NCBI GenBank assembly: GCA_930367205.1
Contig: OV884012.1
Location: forward strand, 52,101,239 to 52,165,238
Source: Acanthosoma haemorrhoidale
Taxonomy: Eukaryota > Arthropoda > Insecta > Hemiptera > Acanthosomatidae
Length of the DNA: 64,000 nucleotides
Direction: 5' to 3'
Part shown: piece after piece, positions 1 to 9,889 of the stretch
Layout of the letters: each line of letters starts with the position of its first letter
Numbering within the stretch: position 1 is the stretch's first letter
Notes under the pieces: generated by a model
What the model saw: the letters and a program-made list of their open reading frames with translations, nothing else
Databases searched by the model: none
Told to the model about the DNA's origin: nothing
Translations under genes and position numbers: made by a program

Positions 1-325
1 ATCAATGAATATTTCTTAAATTTATCTTAAGAAAATTTTTTTAATCAATTTTATAGAAACAAAATCGCATTTTTCGGGGGGGGGGGAAGTATATATATTT
101 ATATATAATCAAAAACATTGACAGTGATCGAAAAATGTTAAGGGATGCTGTGGGTGGGCACCGCGTTTGTTTTCAATTACTCAGGGATTCAATGATAGTT
201 AAAAAATAATTGTCATTTTAGGTCAAAAAGGCTTCAAAGAATTGTTAATACCATCTTGGTAATTTACAATTGCTTACAAAATAGATGAAAATGGAATCAT
301 ATATATTATAACCAACTACTTCATC

Positions 326-740
326 CTAGCTACTATTGAATGTAACAGTATTGTTCCTCCGGGGTACATGCATTGGGAGAAATGAAGGTGTGGGCAGGTT
401 CCCTGAATAAAATCTGTCCTCCATTTGGGCCTTAAAGAATTTCCTTTCCTGTATCCCTAAGATCCTCTCAAGTACCAGGGTTTCCGCCAGGATTCTTAGT
501 ATTCTACTCATTCTTTCCACTTGCATACTTAAACGCCTCGTCATTGACAAGTGGGCGTGTTGAATATGAATCACCTCTCCCTCTGTCGATTCTAACGTCT
601 GTGACCGATCTTCGACGTCCCATATGTCGTCTGCGCCAGGGTTGCCAAATAGACCTTTAATAACCTTACCCCTATGTCAAATAACCCTCTCTTTTCCCGA
701 CCACTGGGGAACATAACCGTGCTATAAGAATTTTTTCTTC
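326..740 (-). pseudogene. Decayed retroviral envelope-fusion-like (F-type env) fragment
   Basis: The minus strand encodes a basic R-x-K-R site (near 690) followed at once by a glycine-rich hydrophobic stretch and an acidic patch, then a long helical segment open for 82 codons (574-326). This order (furin-like site, fusion peptide, heptad-type helix) is that of the F-type envelope proteins of insect errantiviruses and related retroelements. The reading frame is broken by at least one frameshift between the cleavage site and the helix, and no signal peptide or membrane anchor is seen, so it cannot make a protein. Assignment rests on motif order only and is moderate to low. Confidence 0.38.
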
Positions 741-819
741 AATCTACTATGTTAAATTCCGAAGCCTATCGAACGAATTCACCTCACCGCTGGGATATAG
801 TATCAAGTTATTGTTGAGG

Positions 820-1245
820 CATTAGCGTAACGTCCAGCAGGGCGGAAATTTCCTGCCGGATTTCCGTCCCTAGCTGAAACGTACCTAGAACGATCCGGTC
901 CACCAATGCCTTCTTCTGCTCTCCATCAGCCAGATCCTCTATGGCGAAGGCAAGAATCCCGTCCTCTTAACATCGGTCCGCAAATAACATACGTTCTATA
1001 ATTCTCTCCAGCCTTTTATTATAGCTTAAACAACAATCTCGTCTTAAACCGTCCACCAACTGATCTCTTTTCGTCTTAAATCACTTTAAAAAGTAATCCT
1101 TAACATTGACCCCGCCCTTTTCCTTCCTCAATTCCTGAACTTCACAGCACCTGCGTCTTTCCCACCACCCACTCGTTCGAAGCGCTCAAGGAATAGTTCT
1201 GCATCCCCCGATCTGATGGACTCTACGGCCCTATTTGGATTTCCT
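820..1245 (-). pseudogene. Decayed gag-like coding remnant
   Basis: Read on the minus strand, this GC-richer block gives protein-like text in one frame for most of its length, with only scattered stops: a charged helix-rich stretch (LVDRIVLGTFQLGTEIRQEI near 860-910). It lies just upstream, in the same orientation, of the envelope-like fragment. I infer a Gag-like remnant of the same retroelement with pol deleted, but no zinc knuckle or major homology region is visible, so the identity is tentative. Confidence 0.25.
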
Positions 1246-1249
1246 TATT

Positions 1250-2450
1250 ATAAAGCTGGTTCCGATGATAACTAATATGTCCTGTACCTAGAGAGCTGCG
1301 AACTTAAGCTATTCATTTTCCAACTTAAGTTGCGAAATTTGATAATAAATAAAGCATGCTGAGCTTCAAAATTATATTATACCATGAATGAACATTATTT
1401 AATCATAAAATAATAACCATTTTCTAGCATGTTTTCTCAGGAACGTTAATACACAAAGGGGCACTTACAATTCAACATATAAACAGATTATACAATGAAG
1501 TACCCACTGAATATGAGTAAACATACATCCATGTATTAAATTGACACATAGCCATTATAAAGTATGATGTTTAAGATTCAATCATAAGCAACAATGAAGG
1601 TAATCAATTTTAATAAATATAATATTGAATATAACATTATCTTATATACAAGAAAAGGCATAGAATAACCTAAAACACAATATGTCAATGTGTCATACAG
1701 AAAAGACTAGTAATATTAGCATGAGTTTCTATCTAGATGTATTACCCATTAAATAATTTTGGTAAGGTATAATTTTAATTGTATTGTTTCCATGAAATGT
1801 TATAAATAAAAATCGGCATCATTAATAGTCACTGACACTGATGCGTCTTTAATATATGTAAAATAAATAAAAGATCACAAGACAGGTGGCTAAGGCACAA
1901 ACGACCTTTATTTTTTGGAAATAAAAAATAAAAAAAATGGTAGATTTGTTGCTGGAACTCTCACATAAAATAAAATATCATAAGCATTTAAAATCCCCTA
2001 AAATCAGTTTTCAACAGCAGTTAAGTGCCAATATAAAAATATATTGCATTTTACTGTCTAACCACACCAGAGCTTAAAGGTAAAAGTGAAAATACCTAGA
2101 TGTAAAACTCTAAGCAGTTCATTCTTCGAATTATGAGGTTACTCCTCAAAATTTCACTAAGATCATTGTTCTACTTTCTTCAATGGTGTCTGGCAGTGTG
2201 TCCCTCTATACCCTGCCACTTTATTAGCTTGCTTGGAATTATATCTTGTTCCATTCTCACAGAATGACCTGCTATTCGAGTCTTGCAATCTTGGGAAACC
2301 AGACCAATGCCTGCAATTCTACAGTGCAGAATTTAAATTATTTCTGATTATTTTACACTCAGAAGGGCCTGAATAAAGTATCTTAAGGACTTTGGGCTCA
2401 AATTGACTATGCTTACTAGCTGTATAACTGTATTTCTCTTCATTTATTTA
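1250..2450. other. AT-rich intergenic stretch, nothing recognised
   Basis: No coding signal, tandem repeat or long inverted repeat was recognised. The stretch is A/T-rich with short homopolymers (for example the A-rich run near 1920-1940). Confidence 0.5.
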
Positions 2451-2469
2451 ATATTTAATGAACATCGCT

Positions 2470-2725
2470 ATGGGAGGAAATTTGGAAGACAGACCTGTCA
2501 AGGAGAACCATCTCAAATGGCATGGACATATTGAGAGAATACTTTGGGATCCTATGACTGGTGCCACTTACACAACTAATGCAGATAATGGAAGAAGATT
2601 ATGAGGAAGACCTAGTAGGACTTGGGAGATTAGTGTTAAAGTGGCTCACAGAAGGAGAATAATTGGGGAAGGAGACATTGTTTGGATCAGGCTCTACACT
2701 CCACAACAGTAGCAAGGGTCTCCCA
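2470..2725 (+). pseudogene. LINE pol C-terminal tail (RTE/CR1-like), decayed
   Basis: The plus strand reads HLKWHGHIERI ... GRRL-stop-GRPSRTWE ... RRRIIGEGDIVWIRLY. This is the familiar C-terminal signature of many non-LTR polymerases: R/K-W-x-GH-x-x-R, then G-R-R-x-x-GRP-x-x-x-W, then a basic helix. An in-frame TGA at 2602-2604 interrupts the GRR/GRP motif and no reverse-transcriptase core precedes it, so this is a 5'-truncated dead copy. A repeat (2771-2881) lies just downstream and may be its 3' UTR. Confidence 0.6.
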
Positions 2726-2770
2726 GGTTAAATGCCTTCTGAGTCACCATTTTTTTCTCTTTCTTATCAC

Positions 2771-2881
2771 ATTAGAGTGATAGCTAGACTCCCTACTCCT
2801 CAATTGAATGTCATGAAAAGCAAGGGGGTTACAGCTGAGCCACATTTGTTAACCACAACATATGAAATAATATTAAAACAG
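2771..2881 (+). repeat. Dispersed repeat, copy 1 (about 110 bp)
   Basis: Matches 3563-3669 in the same orientation with roughly three quarters identity; the best block is TTAACCACAACATATGAAAT, identical in both. It sits directly downstream of a LINE C-terminal remnant, so it may be a LINE 3' UTR piece. Confidence 0.65.
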
Positions 2882-3562
2882 TTTTTACCACTTTATAATA
2901 TTTATTTTGTGTTCAAAATATATATATTCTGTAAATAAAATAATTTTATTTTTATAACCAAATGTCTAGATTACATTAGTGTGCCCATAAATTTATACTG
3001 TAACTGAGTATTAATCTAATATTATTTTAAATATAACAAAAATAAATCAAGAGATGATAATAGAAAAAAGTAAGGAAAACAATTACTGGAAGAAAATTTT
3101 CTATTTATTTATTGGTGTATATATAGACAAAGTGTTGCATAGTACAAGAAATTTTTGTTTAATTCATCTGTTTTCCACTACATACATCCTAGAAAAAATA
3201 TATTCACATGATAGTTACATAGTATTTCAAAAATACTGAATACAATTTAAATACTGAAAGAGTTAATGAGAATTAAATTTTTAAATTAATACATTTGTTC
3301 TGTTCAGTATATTATATTATTTATGCTTAATGAGAAATCAAACAAAATGAGAATCTGGTTATTTCACGGTTAAATAAATGAAGAAGTGAAGAAGTGGTGG
3401 ACTGAACTTGGACACACCATGGACTGTATCCTAAATAAAGAGTTAAGCCTCGTTGTGTGATCTTTACCAAGGCTGTAGCCCAAGACGACACTGGTCAATG
3501 AGTAGAATGCCTGGACCCACATATCCATTGTTGCGAAGTTGAGCCTATCACTCAAAGAACAC

Positions 3563-3669
3563 ATTACAGTGATAGCTAAATTTCTTACTCATCAATTTAA
3601 CGTCACGAAAATCAGGGGTTTGCAGCTGAGCCGCAGTTGTTAACCACAACATATGAAATAATTAAAAAA
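3563..3669 (+). repeat. Dispersed repeat, copy 2
   Basis: Second copy of the repeat at 2771-2881, ending in an A-rich run (AATTAAAAAAAA) as a LINE 3' end would. The interval between the copies (2882-3562) is AT-rich with no recognised gene. Confidence 0.6.
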
Positions 3670-6523
3670 AAAGTCTTGGTACTGGAAAAACATAGTTACT
3701 GGTCTTAGTAGTTTATCAGGCACATAAATTAATGATCAAAAACAGATTTTATAATTTTGATACTTTTAGTTATCTGTCAGAAGATATAGGTTTGTGAGGC
3801 TAATTGGTTTATGTATTTATATAATGGCATTTAATTGCATCAGAAGAAAAAAAGTACCATAAAGATGTCATTAAACTGTTGAAAATGATTTCATTTAGTA
3901 AAACTACTCTAGGAAAGAATACAGTATAATGGACCATATCCATTTATTGATGTGAAATAACCCAAACATTATTAGTACCTGCCAATATATTAAAAAAATA
4001 ATACAAGCCAATCTGGAGAGGCATTTAATTATTCAGAACTATCTCAAGCATTCTTGGAAGTTCCTCTTAAATAGGAATCATCAGAAGTTCTTGCAAGACT
4101 GGCTTAGCTACTTTGGAGTTCTAGGATTTTTAGAAAGAAGGCCAAACATTTTATACACACATGTAATGCTAGAAGCAACATATATTAAGATAGAGTAAAG
4201 CAAACCACTTGGTGTGGTAAAACAACAAGACCATCAATTATTGACCAAAGAGACTCATACAAAGTTTGCATAATCCCATCATTATTAACAAGCTTCCTTA
4301 ATTATATGACATAACAAAAAATAAAACATTAATACAAATACTATACAATAATCCAACAAGGTAACACAAAGTATACAATCAAAATTTCTCTAAACCTGAG
4401 TGGTTCACACAATAATACTTAAGTTTTTATAATTGTTATTTTGTCAACCAGGCTGCAACCATTTCTTCAGTTGGTAAATACATCCCTAGGTAGCTTACTC
4501 ACAAAGTGATCATGGATGTCAATGTTTTTCATGTTTTTGTGAAATATGACGTTGAACGTGAGTTTTTGTGCTCCCTGGTTAGATTAGATAAATGAAGACG
4601 GGACCTATAAACAGTTTATTGTTCCAATAATTAGGCATGTTGGACCTTTTTGTATCCCCCAATATTACACCCATTTCTATGATACCTTTCTTCTTGAAAT
4701 CACCTTGACCGCTTAACAAAGTCGAGGATTGATGTTTATTTGATGGAATTAAGTTAATGTAATAGAATTCTGTCACAACCTAGGGTATAAAACCTCAGTT
4801 ATGTTTCTCATTCTCCTCAAAAGGGACAGGTTTTCTTCTTTAGTTTACAAGTATGTTAAGTGGAGTTCTGGAATACATCCTATCATGGATAAGTGTCAGC
4901 TTAATCTGCTGTGTCTTCTAGTCCTTGTTTAATCATCAACAATTGTTAACCAATATTTCACTCCTTCCTAACTGGGTTCCATAGGTAGGCAGAGATCACT
5001 ATGTACAAGTTCTAAAATACATCTAGCTCTAGTTTCAGGATTCATAAATGGTTTACAAGTGATTGACCAAAGAGACTCATAAAAACATTATATAATCACA
5101 TCATTTCTATATCTCATAGAAAATAGGAAAATCACTCCGCTGCTACTTTAATACAAAAAGAATAGAAAGTTTTCAACATTTGTTAATTGTTAAAAGTAAC
5201 ATTTCATGTACTCTCATTCATCCAAAAAGATAGCTATAAGAAAAACAGTAGGCATCATCACAATAAAATAATTTGTTAGAAGGAAGCCACTTTGTTTTCA
5301 AAAACAACTTTCTTACTGTAAAAGAGATTACTTATAGCGTACAAGCCGTCATTGTATCTTGCAAGTTTAACTACAATTCCCAAAACCTATGAGAAATAGA
5401 ATATTTTACATTTATATCTGTATATTCATAAATCTATGGGCTGATTTATTTTTATTTATCATTTATGCCTTATATAGCATAGTGAGCACAGAACACATAT
5501 AGTAGTCCAAGCATTGCTCAATAAGTTGATCAGCATCATTTTTAACAATTATTTTTCTTGTATTTCCATACAACGAACATTCTATACTTTTTGCAAAAAA
5601 AATTGTTTATTACAAAGTAAAGTGTTAGGAATTTTAGCCTGTTATTTTTGTTGGATGGAAAAATGGATGGAAAATTTAAGCTTGAAATAATTGGCTCAGA
5701 TTCTTAATACTTTTTTTATCTGCCTTATTTTGTTCCTGTAGATCTTTCCTATGATATCATCCCACCATGGAGGTAAACTTCAAGAAGAGAGAGTTAAAGC
5801 CAATGACCTAGGTTGAGCAACTAGTGTGGTTGGTGTTAGCTTATTACCTCTCAACCTTAATTTTTGTTTTCTTAAACAGATTCACTACTTCTTTATTCAA
5901 TTAGCTGCTCATCCTCACAAGACTGAGTAAAGCCCAACTAAACCATTCCCATAAATAAAATATCTTTCGAGAGCCTGGTATGGTACATTGTTATTTACTT
6001 GGAACGCTCCGTGCAAATATACTATCTTCATATATTGGAAATATGAGATTATCTGCAAATTACAGCATCTGCTTTAATTTTTACTTGGAAAATATTTTTG
6101 TTTTTATTTTGTTAATACTACTTACAGTTAGCTTAATTTAAAAATTCATTTTCAATCTCAATTTTTTAGGAAATTCTCTTTGCATTTGTAATGTTATTTT
6201 TAAGGTAAAAAATATAGCAAATTTATTTAGTTTATTTAAGTATAATTATTGAGGGTGATTAGTTGGATAAAAATAAATTAGAAATAAAAGTCATTTGGTT
6301 AGGTCCAAAGTCCAGGGAATCAAACTGTATCAAATTCATGCGAACTAGATTATCTTTTTGTCTAAATTTATAAAATTACCCACTGAAAGGCCAGTAAATA
6401 TGACCAAAGTATACGCTATATGCGGTAGAAATGAATCTGAAAATGTAAAGCACATGAAATAGAAAACTCCCATCTCTGCTTTTATGCAAAGACAATTTCC
6501 TTAATAATAAACCAAAAGACCTA
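3670..6523. repeat. AT-rich stretch holding a 44-bp direct repeat pair
   Basis: A block beginning ATTGACCAAAGAGACTCATA occurs at 4240-4283 and again at 5062-5105, both followed by a TAATC-CATCATT context, about 820 bp apart in direct orientation. This looks like two fragments of one dispersed repeat, or the edges of an old insertion. No coding sequence was recognised elsewhere in the interval. Confidence 0.5.
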
Positions 6524-7420
6524 TGTAGCGACCGCTAATTACATAAGATAAGTCACCCTATACCCTTTGTATATATATATATATTGTAAAAAAATGTAAA
6601 TAACATTACCAAAATATAAATCATTGTAAATATGGTAAACAATAAAACATGCTTAGGAGCCAATTAGTTATATGAACTGGGATACCAGCTGCCAGGGCAG
6701 GTATAGACCCAAGCCGCCGAGAGACTCTTCCCGGCTTCATCTCTGTCAGAGAACAAAGGGAACCACACACTCAAACCTTATTGGGTACTACAAAAACGGT
6801 CCTTATTGGCTACTGACAAGGCCAGCTGGGTATTTAAGTCCGGATGTTTGGGGCCTGTATATCATTCTCCTGGGAACTATAACTGGCTCGTGGCTGCTCT
6901 GCTTGAAACTCTGAAACTTGGCTGCTTCTTTATGAAAAACCTCTGCATCTCTTTCTCTCCTCACCTCGCTACGTTTTAGTCCGGCGTTGTCAGACCCCAC
7001 ACCTTTGTAGTGGGAATCTCTGCCTTCGTCTTGCTAAATCTAGCACCTCCTTGGGAGAGACCTCTCCCTAGTGGACAACGGTTGTCGTGGCCCTGCAAAC
7101 TTACCAAGCAGTGTTCCCCACGGCGATTTAGTCTGCCTCTCTCCGGTTCACACTCGCCTTTGGGATCCAGACGGATTTCGCCTACCCTCAGATACCGAGT
7201 GTGAATTCGTGGTCATTCCAAGCCCACACAAACTACCTACACTACCTACCCTATACCTCTTCTCTTGAACATAGTGCATTGTCGGGGCACATACCTATCA
7301 AAAAATGGAGTCAGATAGTAAAGTCGTCATTAAACGATTGTCCAGGTTATAAACTCAATCAACCCTCATTTCGTCACCAGGGCTAGGGTAACTAGGCACC
7401 CCCCTCGTGACGACCCGACA
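6524..7420 (+). mobile_element. 5' LTR of a CsRn1-type Ty3/gypsy retrotransposon
   Basis: The LTR starts TGTAGCGACC and ends CGACCCGACA, so it has TG...CA ends, and a tRNA-Trp-type primer site follows two bases later. It aligns along much of its length with the solo LTR at 40253-41098; for example GGTTCACACTCGCCTTTGGG is shared. A TATA-like TATTTAA (6831-6837) lies in the middle, as expected at a U3/R boundary. Open frames inside it are incidental. Confidence 0.85.
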
Positions 7421-7422
7421 TC

Positions 7423-7440
7423 TGGTGGCCCCGACGTGAT
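7423..7440 (+). promoter_or_regulatory. Primer-binding site matching tRNA-Trp
   Basis: TGGTGGCCCCGACGTGAT immediately follows the LTR. From memory of insect tRNA-Trp (3' end CACGUCGGGGUCACCA), this complements it with a single mismatch. Use of tRNA-Trp is a known trait of the CsRn1 clade of Ty3/gypsy elements, which agrees with the gag and protease type downstream. Confidence 0.75.
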
Positions 7441-7466
7441 CGAGAAGATAGAAGAAACCATTTTTT

Positions 7467-8125
7467 ATGATGGACGACCCACCAGCCCCGTCCGACGAAG
7501 CATGCTGTGCAACCGTACATGCCATTTCTCCGACGTGCAAACTGCCAGAGTTTCACGAAGAAGACCCAAGACTATGGTTCCTGCAGGCTAAAAATATTTT
7601 TTTAACAAACCTAATCTCTTCATCTAAAGCCAAATTGGAGCATATATGCTTAGCTTCCGTTCAGGGTACTCACATAGGTCGCAGACCTAGCGTATTCTCC
7701 AAGTGATAGTACCTACGAAGATTTAAAGGCTTGTCTTATCGAAACATACAGCCAGAGCCACGACAGACGCTTGATCTGGTTATTGGAAGAGACGCACCTT
7801 GGAGACCAGAAACTGTCACATCTCCTGCGTCAGATGCAATCACTGGCAGGACCCACGACATCTGAGGACGTCATTCGCACACTCTGGCTACGCGCCTTGC
7901 CAGACAGGGTCAGAAAAAATGCTGGCATCGCACTACGAGGAGAAATTGTCAAAACTGACAATAATAGCGGACAAAATCATGGACTTAAGTTCAGCTACCG
8001 CAAAACATACAGTCAAGTCCGCGTCGACTCCCAAAGCCAGCCTGCCACACTCCAGCTGTGACTGCCAGACAGCCATCGCACAGCTCACCCAACAAGTGAC
8101 CGTGCTGGCCAATTCTATGAGCTGA
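7467..8125 (+). pseudogene. gag: Gag of the CsRn1-type LTR retrotransposon, frameshifted
   Basis: The capsid-like region opens with a proline-rich leader, then KLPEFHEEDPRLWFLQA, the typical start of arthropod Ty3/gypsy Gag of this type. It continues with LLEETHLGDQKLSHLLRQMQ, SLAGPTTSEDVIRTLWLRAL and IIADKIMDL. These blocks lie in order but in different frames: the first frame ends at 7706, the second begins near 7709, and a further shift lies near 7940-7960. At least two frameshifts therefore kill it. A degenerate zinc knuckle follows at about 8190-8250 (C-F-Y ... RFG ... C-x3-C-type spacing), with Gln where a His is expected for the CHCC knuckle of this clade. Gag would package element RNA. 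Confidence 0.8.
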
Positions 8126-8250
8126 CGAGAAGAAAACAGGTCCTCTCAGCGATACCGGCCAAAGCCAACTACCGAATCTGACAATAAGGGCTTATGCTTC
8201 TACCAAGACAGATTCGGTAAGAATGCCTATCGATGTCGCAGGCCCTGTAG

Positions 8251-8850
8251 GTGGGTCGACGACACTACCCCATTAGCAGGAAACTAGATGCCACCATGAT
8301 CAGAGCGGTACCCATGGCAGGCCTAACCTTTCGCCACCTATTCGTTACAGACGTTCGCACACGGCAACACTACTTGATAGATACAGGAGCAGCTATCTCC
8401 GTACTTCCCCCACCCAAAATAAAAAAGGCTATACCCTCCGACTACCAACTCTACGTCGCTAATGGTAGCGCCATTCCAACGTATGGAGAAGTCAACAGGA
8501 ACCTCGACCTAGGCATGCAGCTGATCTTTAAATGGAACTTCATAATGGAAGAAGTTCAGCAACCAATCCTAGGTGCCGACTTCCTGACCCATTATCACCT
8601 ACTGGTAGATCTTCAGCACCGCCAGCTGATCGATGGGATTACTGGTCGTCGTACCACGGGAAGAACACACGTCGCTACGCTCTCCGTGATATCAAGCATA
8701 CCACCCGACAACAAATACGCCGGCCTCTTACGGCGCTACCCTCAGCTCACACGACCACAATAACCTATGAGCTCAATTCCGCCGACAAAGGTAGAGCACT
8801 ACATAGACACTCGTGGACCACCCGTGTGCAGCAAGGCTCGTCGATATGCT
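8251..8850 (+). pseudogene. pol: Retropepsin (aspartic protease) of the CsRn1-type element, truncated pol
   Basis: An open frame of 170 codons carries a retropepsin: LFVTDVRTRQHYLIDTGAAI around the catalytic DTG, SVLPPP after it, the flap-side YVANGSAIPTYGE, and ILGADFL near the C-terminal hydrophobic motif. A linker in the next frame (KVEHYIDTRGPPVCSKARR, ending about 8848) is the segment that normally precedes reverse transcriptase. The homology then stops abruptly, so reverse transcriptase, RNase H, integrase and the 3' LTR are missing. The protease itself looks intact, but the element cannot transpose. Confidence 0.82.
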
Positions 8851-9190
8851 GTATATACATATTTATCTAAAAAAGGCTATCACCTGGATGGAGACCGATG
8901 GCAAGTGGTGGTACTAGGTGGATTAACTTTGTTGCTTTTAGGGTATCCTCTTGCTTGTTCAAATTCATAGGATTCATATATACGCCCATGGTTTGTACGA
9001 AACTTAGTGTATCTGGGGCATTCTGGTGACCTTTGCTATGCATGTGCTGGTAAAACAGGCTATATCTCCTCAATAAGTGCTCCTTACATCTGGTCTTCAG
9101 TTTCCTGGCATTTCTGGCATGTAAGATGCCTTGCACTGGCCACATCCATCCTACGGCCACAATAAACGCTGGCAAGTGGAGCCGAAGGTT
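8851..9190 (-). other. Unidentified coding-like block at the truncation point
   Basis: From the breakpoint of the LTR element onward the sequence differs from that element. The minus strand is open for 102 codons (9175-8867), with a basic Cys-containing stretch (KLKTRCKEHLL) followed by FYQHMHSKGH. That vaguely recalls the end of a GIY-YIG endonuclease domain of Penelope-like elements, but GIY/YIG itself is not visible. Treat as unidentified, probably part of another transposon. Confidence 0.25.
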
Positions 9191-9780
9191 TAGAGACGAA
9201 TAATTTGAAATGTGGCCTCATAAATAAATTAATAATATCAATGAATAAAAAAAATCACTACAATAGAATGCTCCTAAAAGCATAAGAGGTCTCAGTTAAT
9301 GGGAATTTATGTTAATTGTTTAATTTATAATAAACTTATTATTTTGACTTTTCTTTACTGTCAGAAATGTATTAACTCATTTTTTTACAGATTTGTCCTT
9401 TAAAATTTATGAATGAATCTATCTTACTACTTATAGTTTTATATTTTTATTATATTTTATATTAAATTGTTTTTTAAAGTTATCTTATTTTATATTTTGA
9501 AAACTAAAGTTGAAACTTCACATTCACCAAACTTATATTATCCAATAAAGTTAGGTAGCACCATTCTACTATTAAATGAAGGGTTTCTCTATATAAAATA
9601 ATTTTTTTGTTATTTCAGCTTGTACGTTTTCAGACAAGGAAGGTCTCATGAACCCAATAGAACTGGAATGAACTTTAACATTATATATGTGTAAAATATG
9701 CAGTAAAAGGAAAATAAAGAAGTTTTTAGGAAGAGGATTTCATAACTTACCACAGTAGTATTTTTATAACAAAACAGAAA
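9191..9780. other. AT-rich spacer downstream of the host gene
   Basis: No gene or repeat recognised; long A/T runs only. Confidence 0.5.
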
Positions 9781-9787
9781 GTCTTAC

Positions 9788-9793
9788 TTTATT
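9788..9793 (-). terminator. Polyadenylation signal AATAAA
   Basis: The minus strand has AATAAA about 97 bases after the stop codon of the Q/P-rich gene (stop at 9892-9890), a normal distance for an insect 3' UTR. Confidence 0.6.
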
Positions 9794-9889
9794 TATCACA
9801 TATTTTACATCTTAAAAATACAAGTAAAAAAAAATGAGATTCAGTAAAAAAATATTTACAGTATAAAGACTAGGGGAAAAGGGTTGAGC

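Noticed and set aside
7355..7540. A minus-strand frame across the primer-binding site
   Set aside because: Shadow of the LTR/PBS/gag region; the plus-strand assignment explains it.
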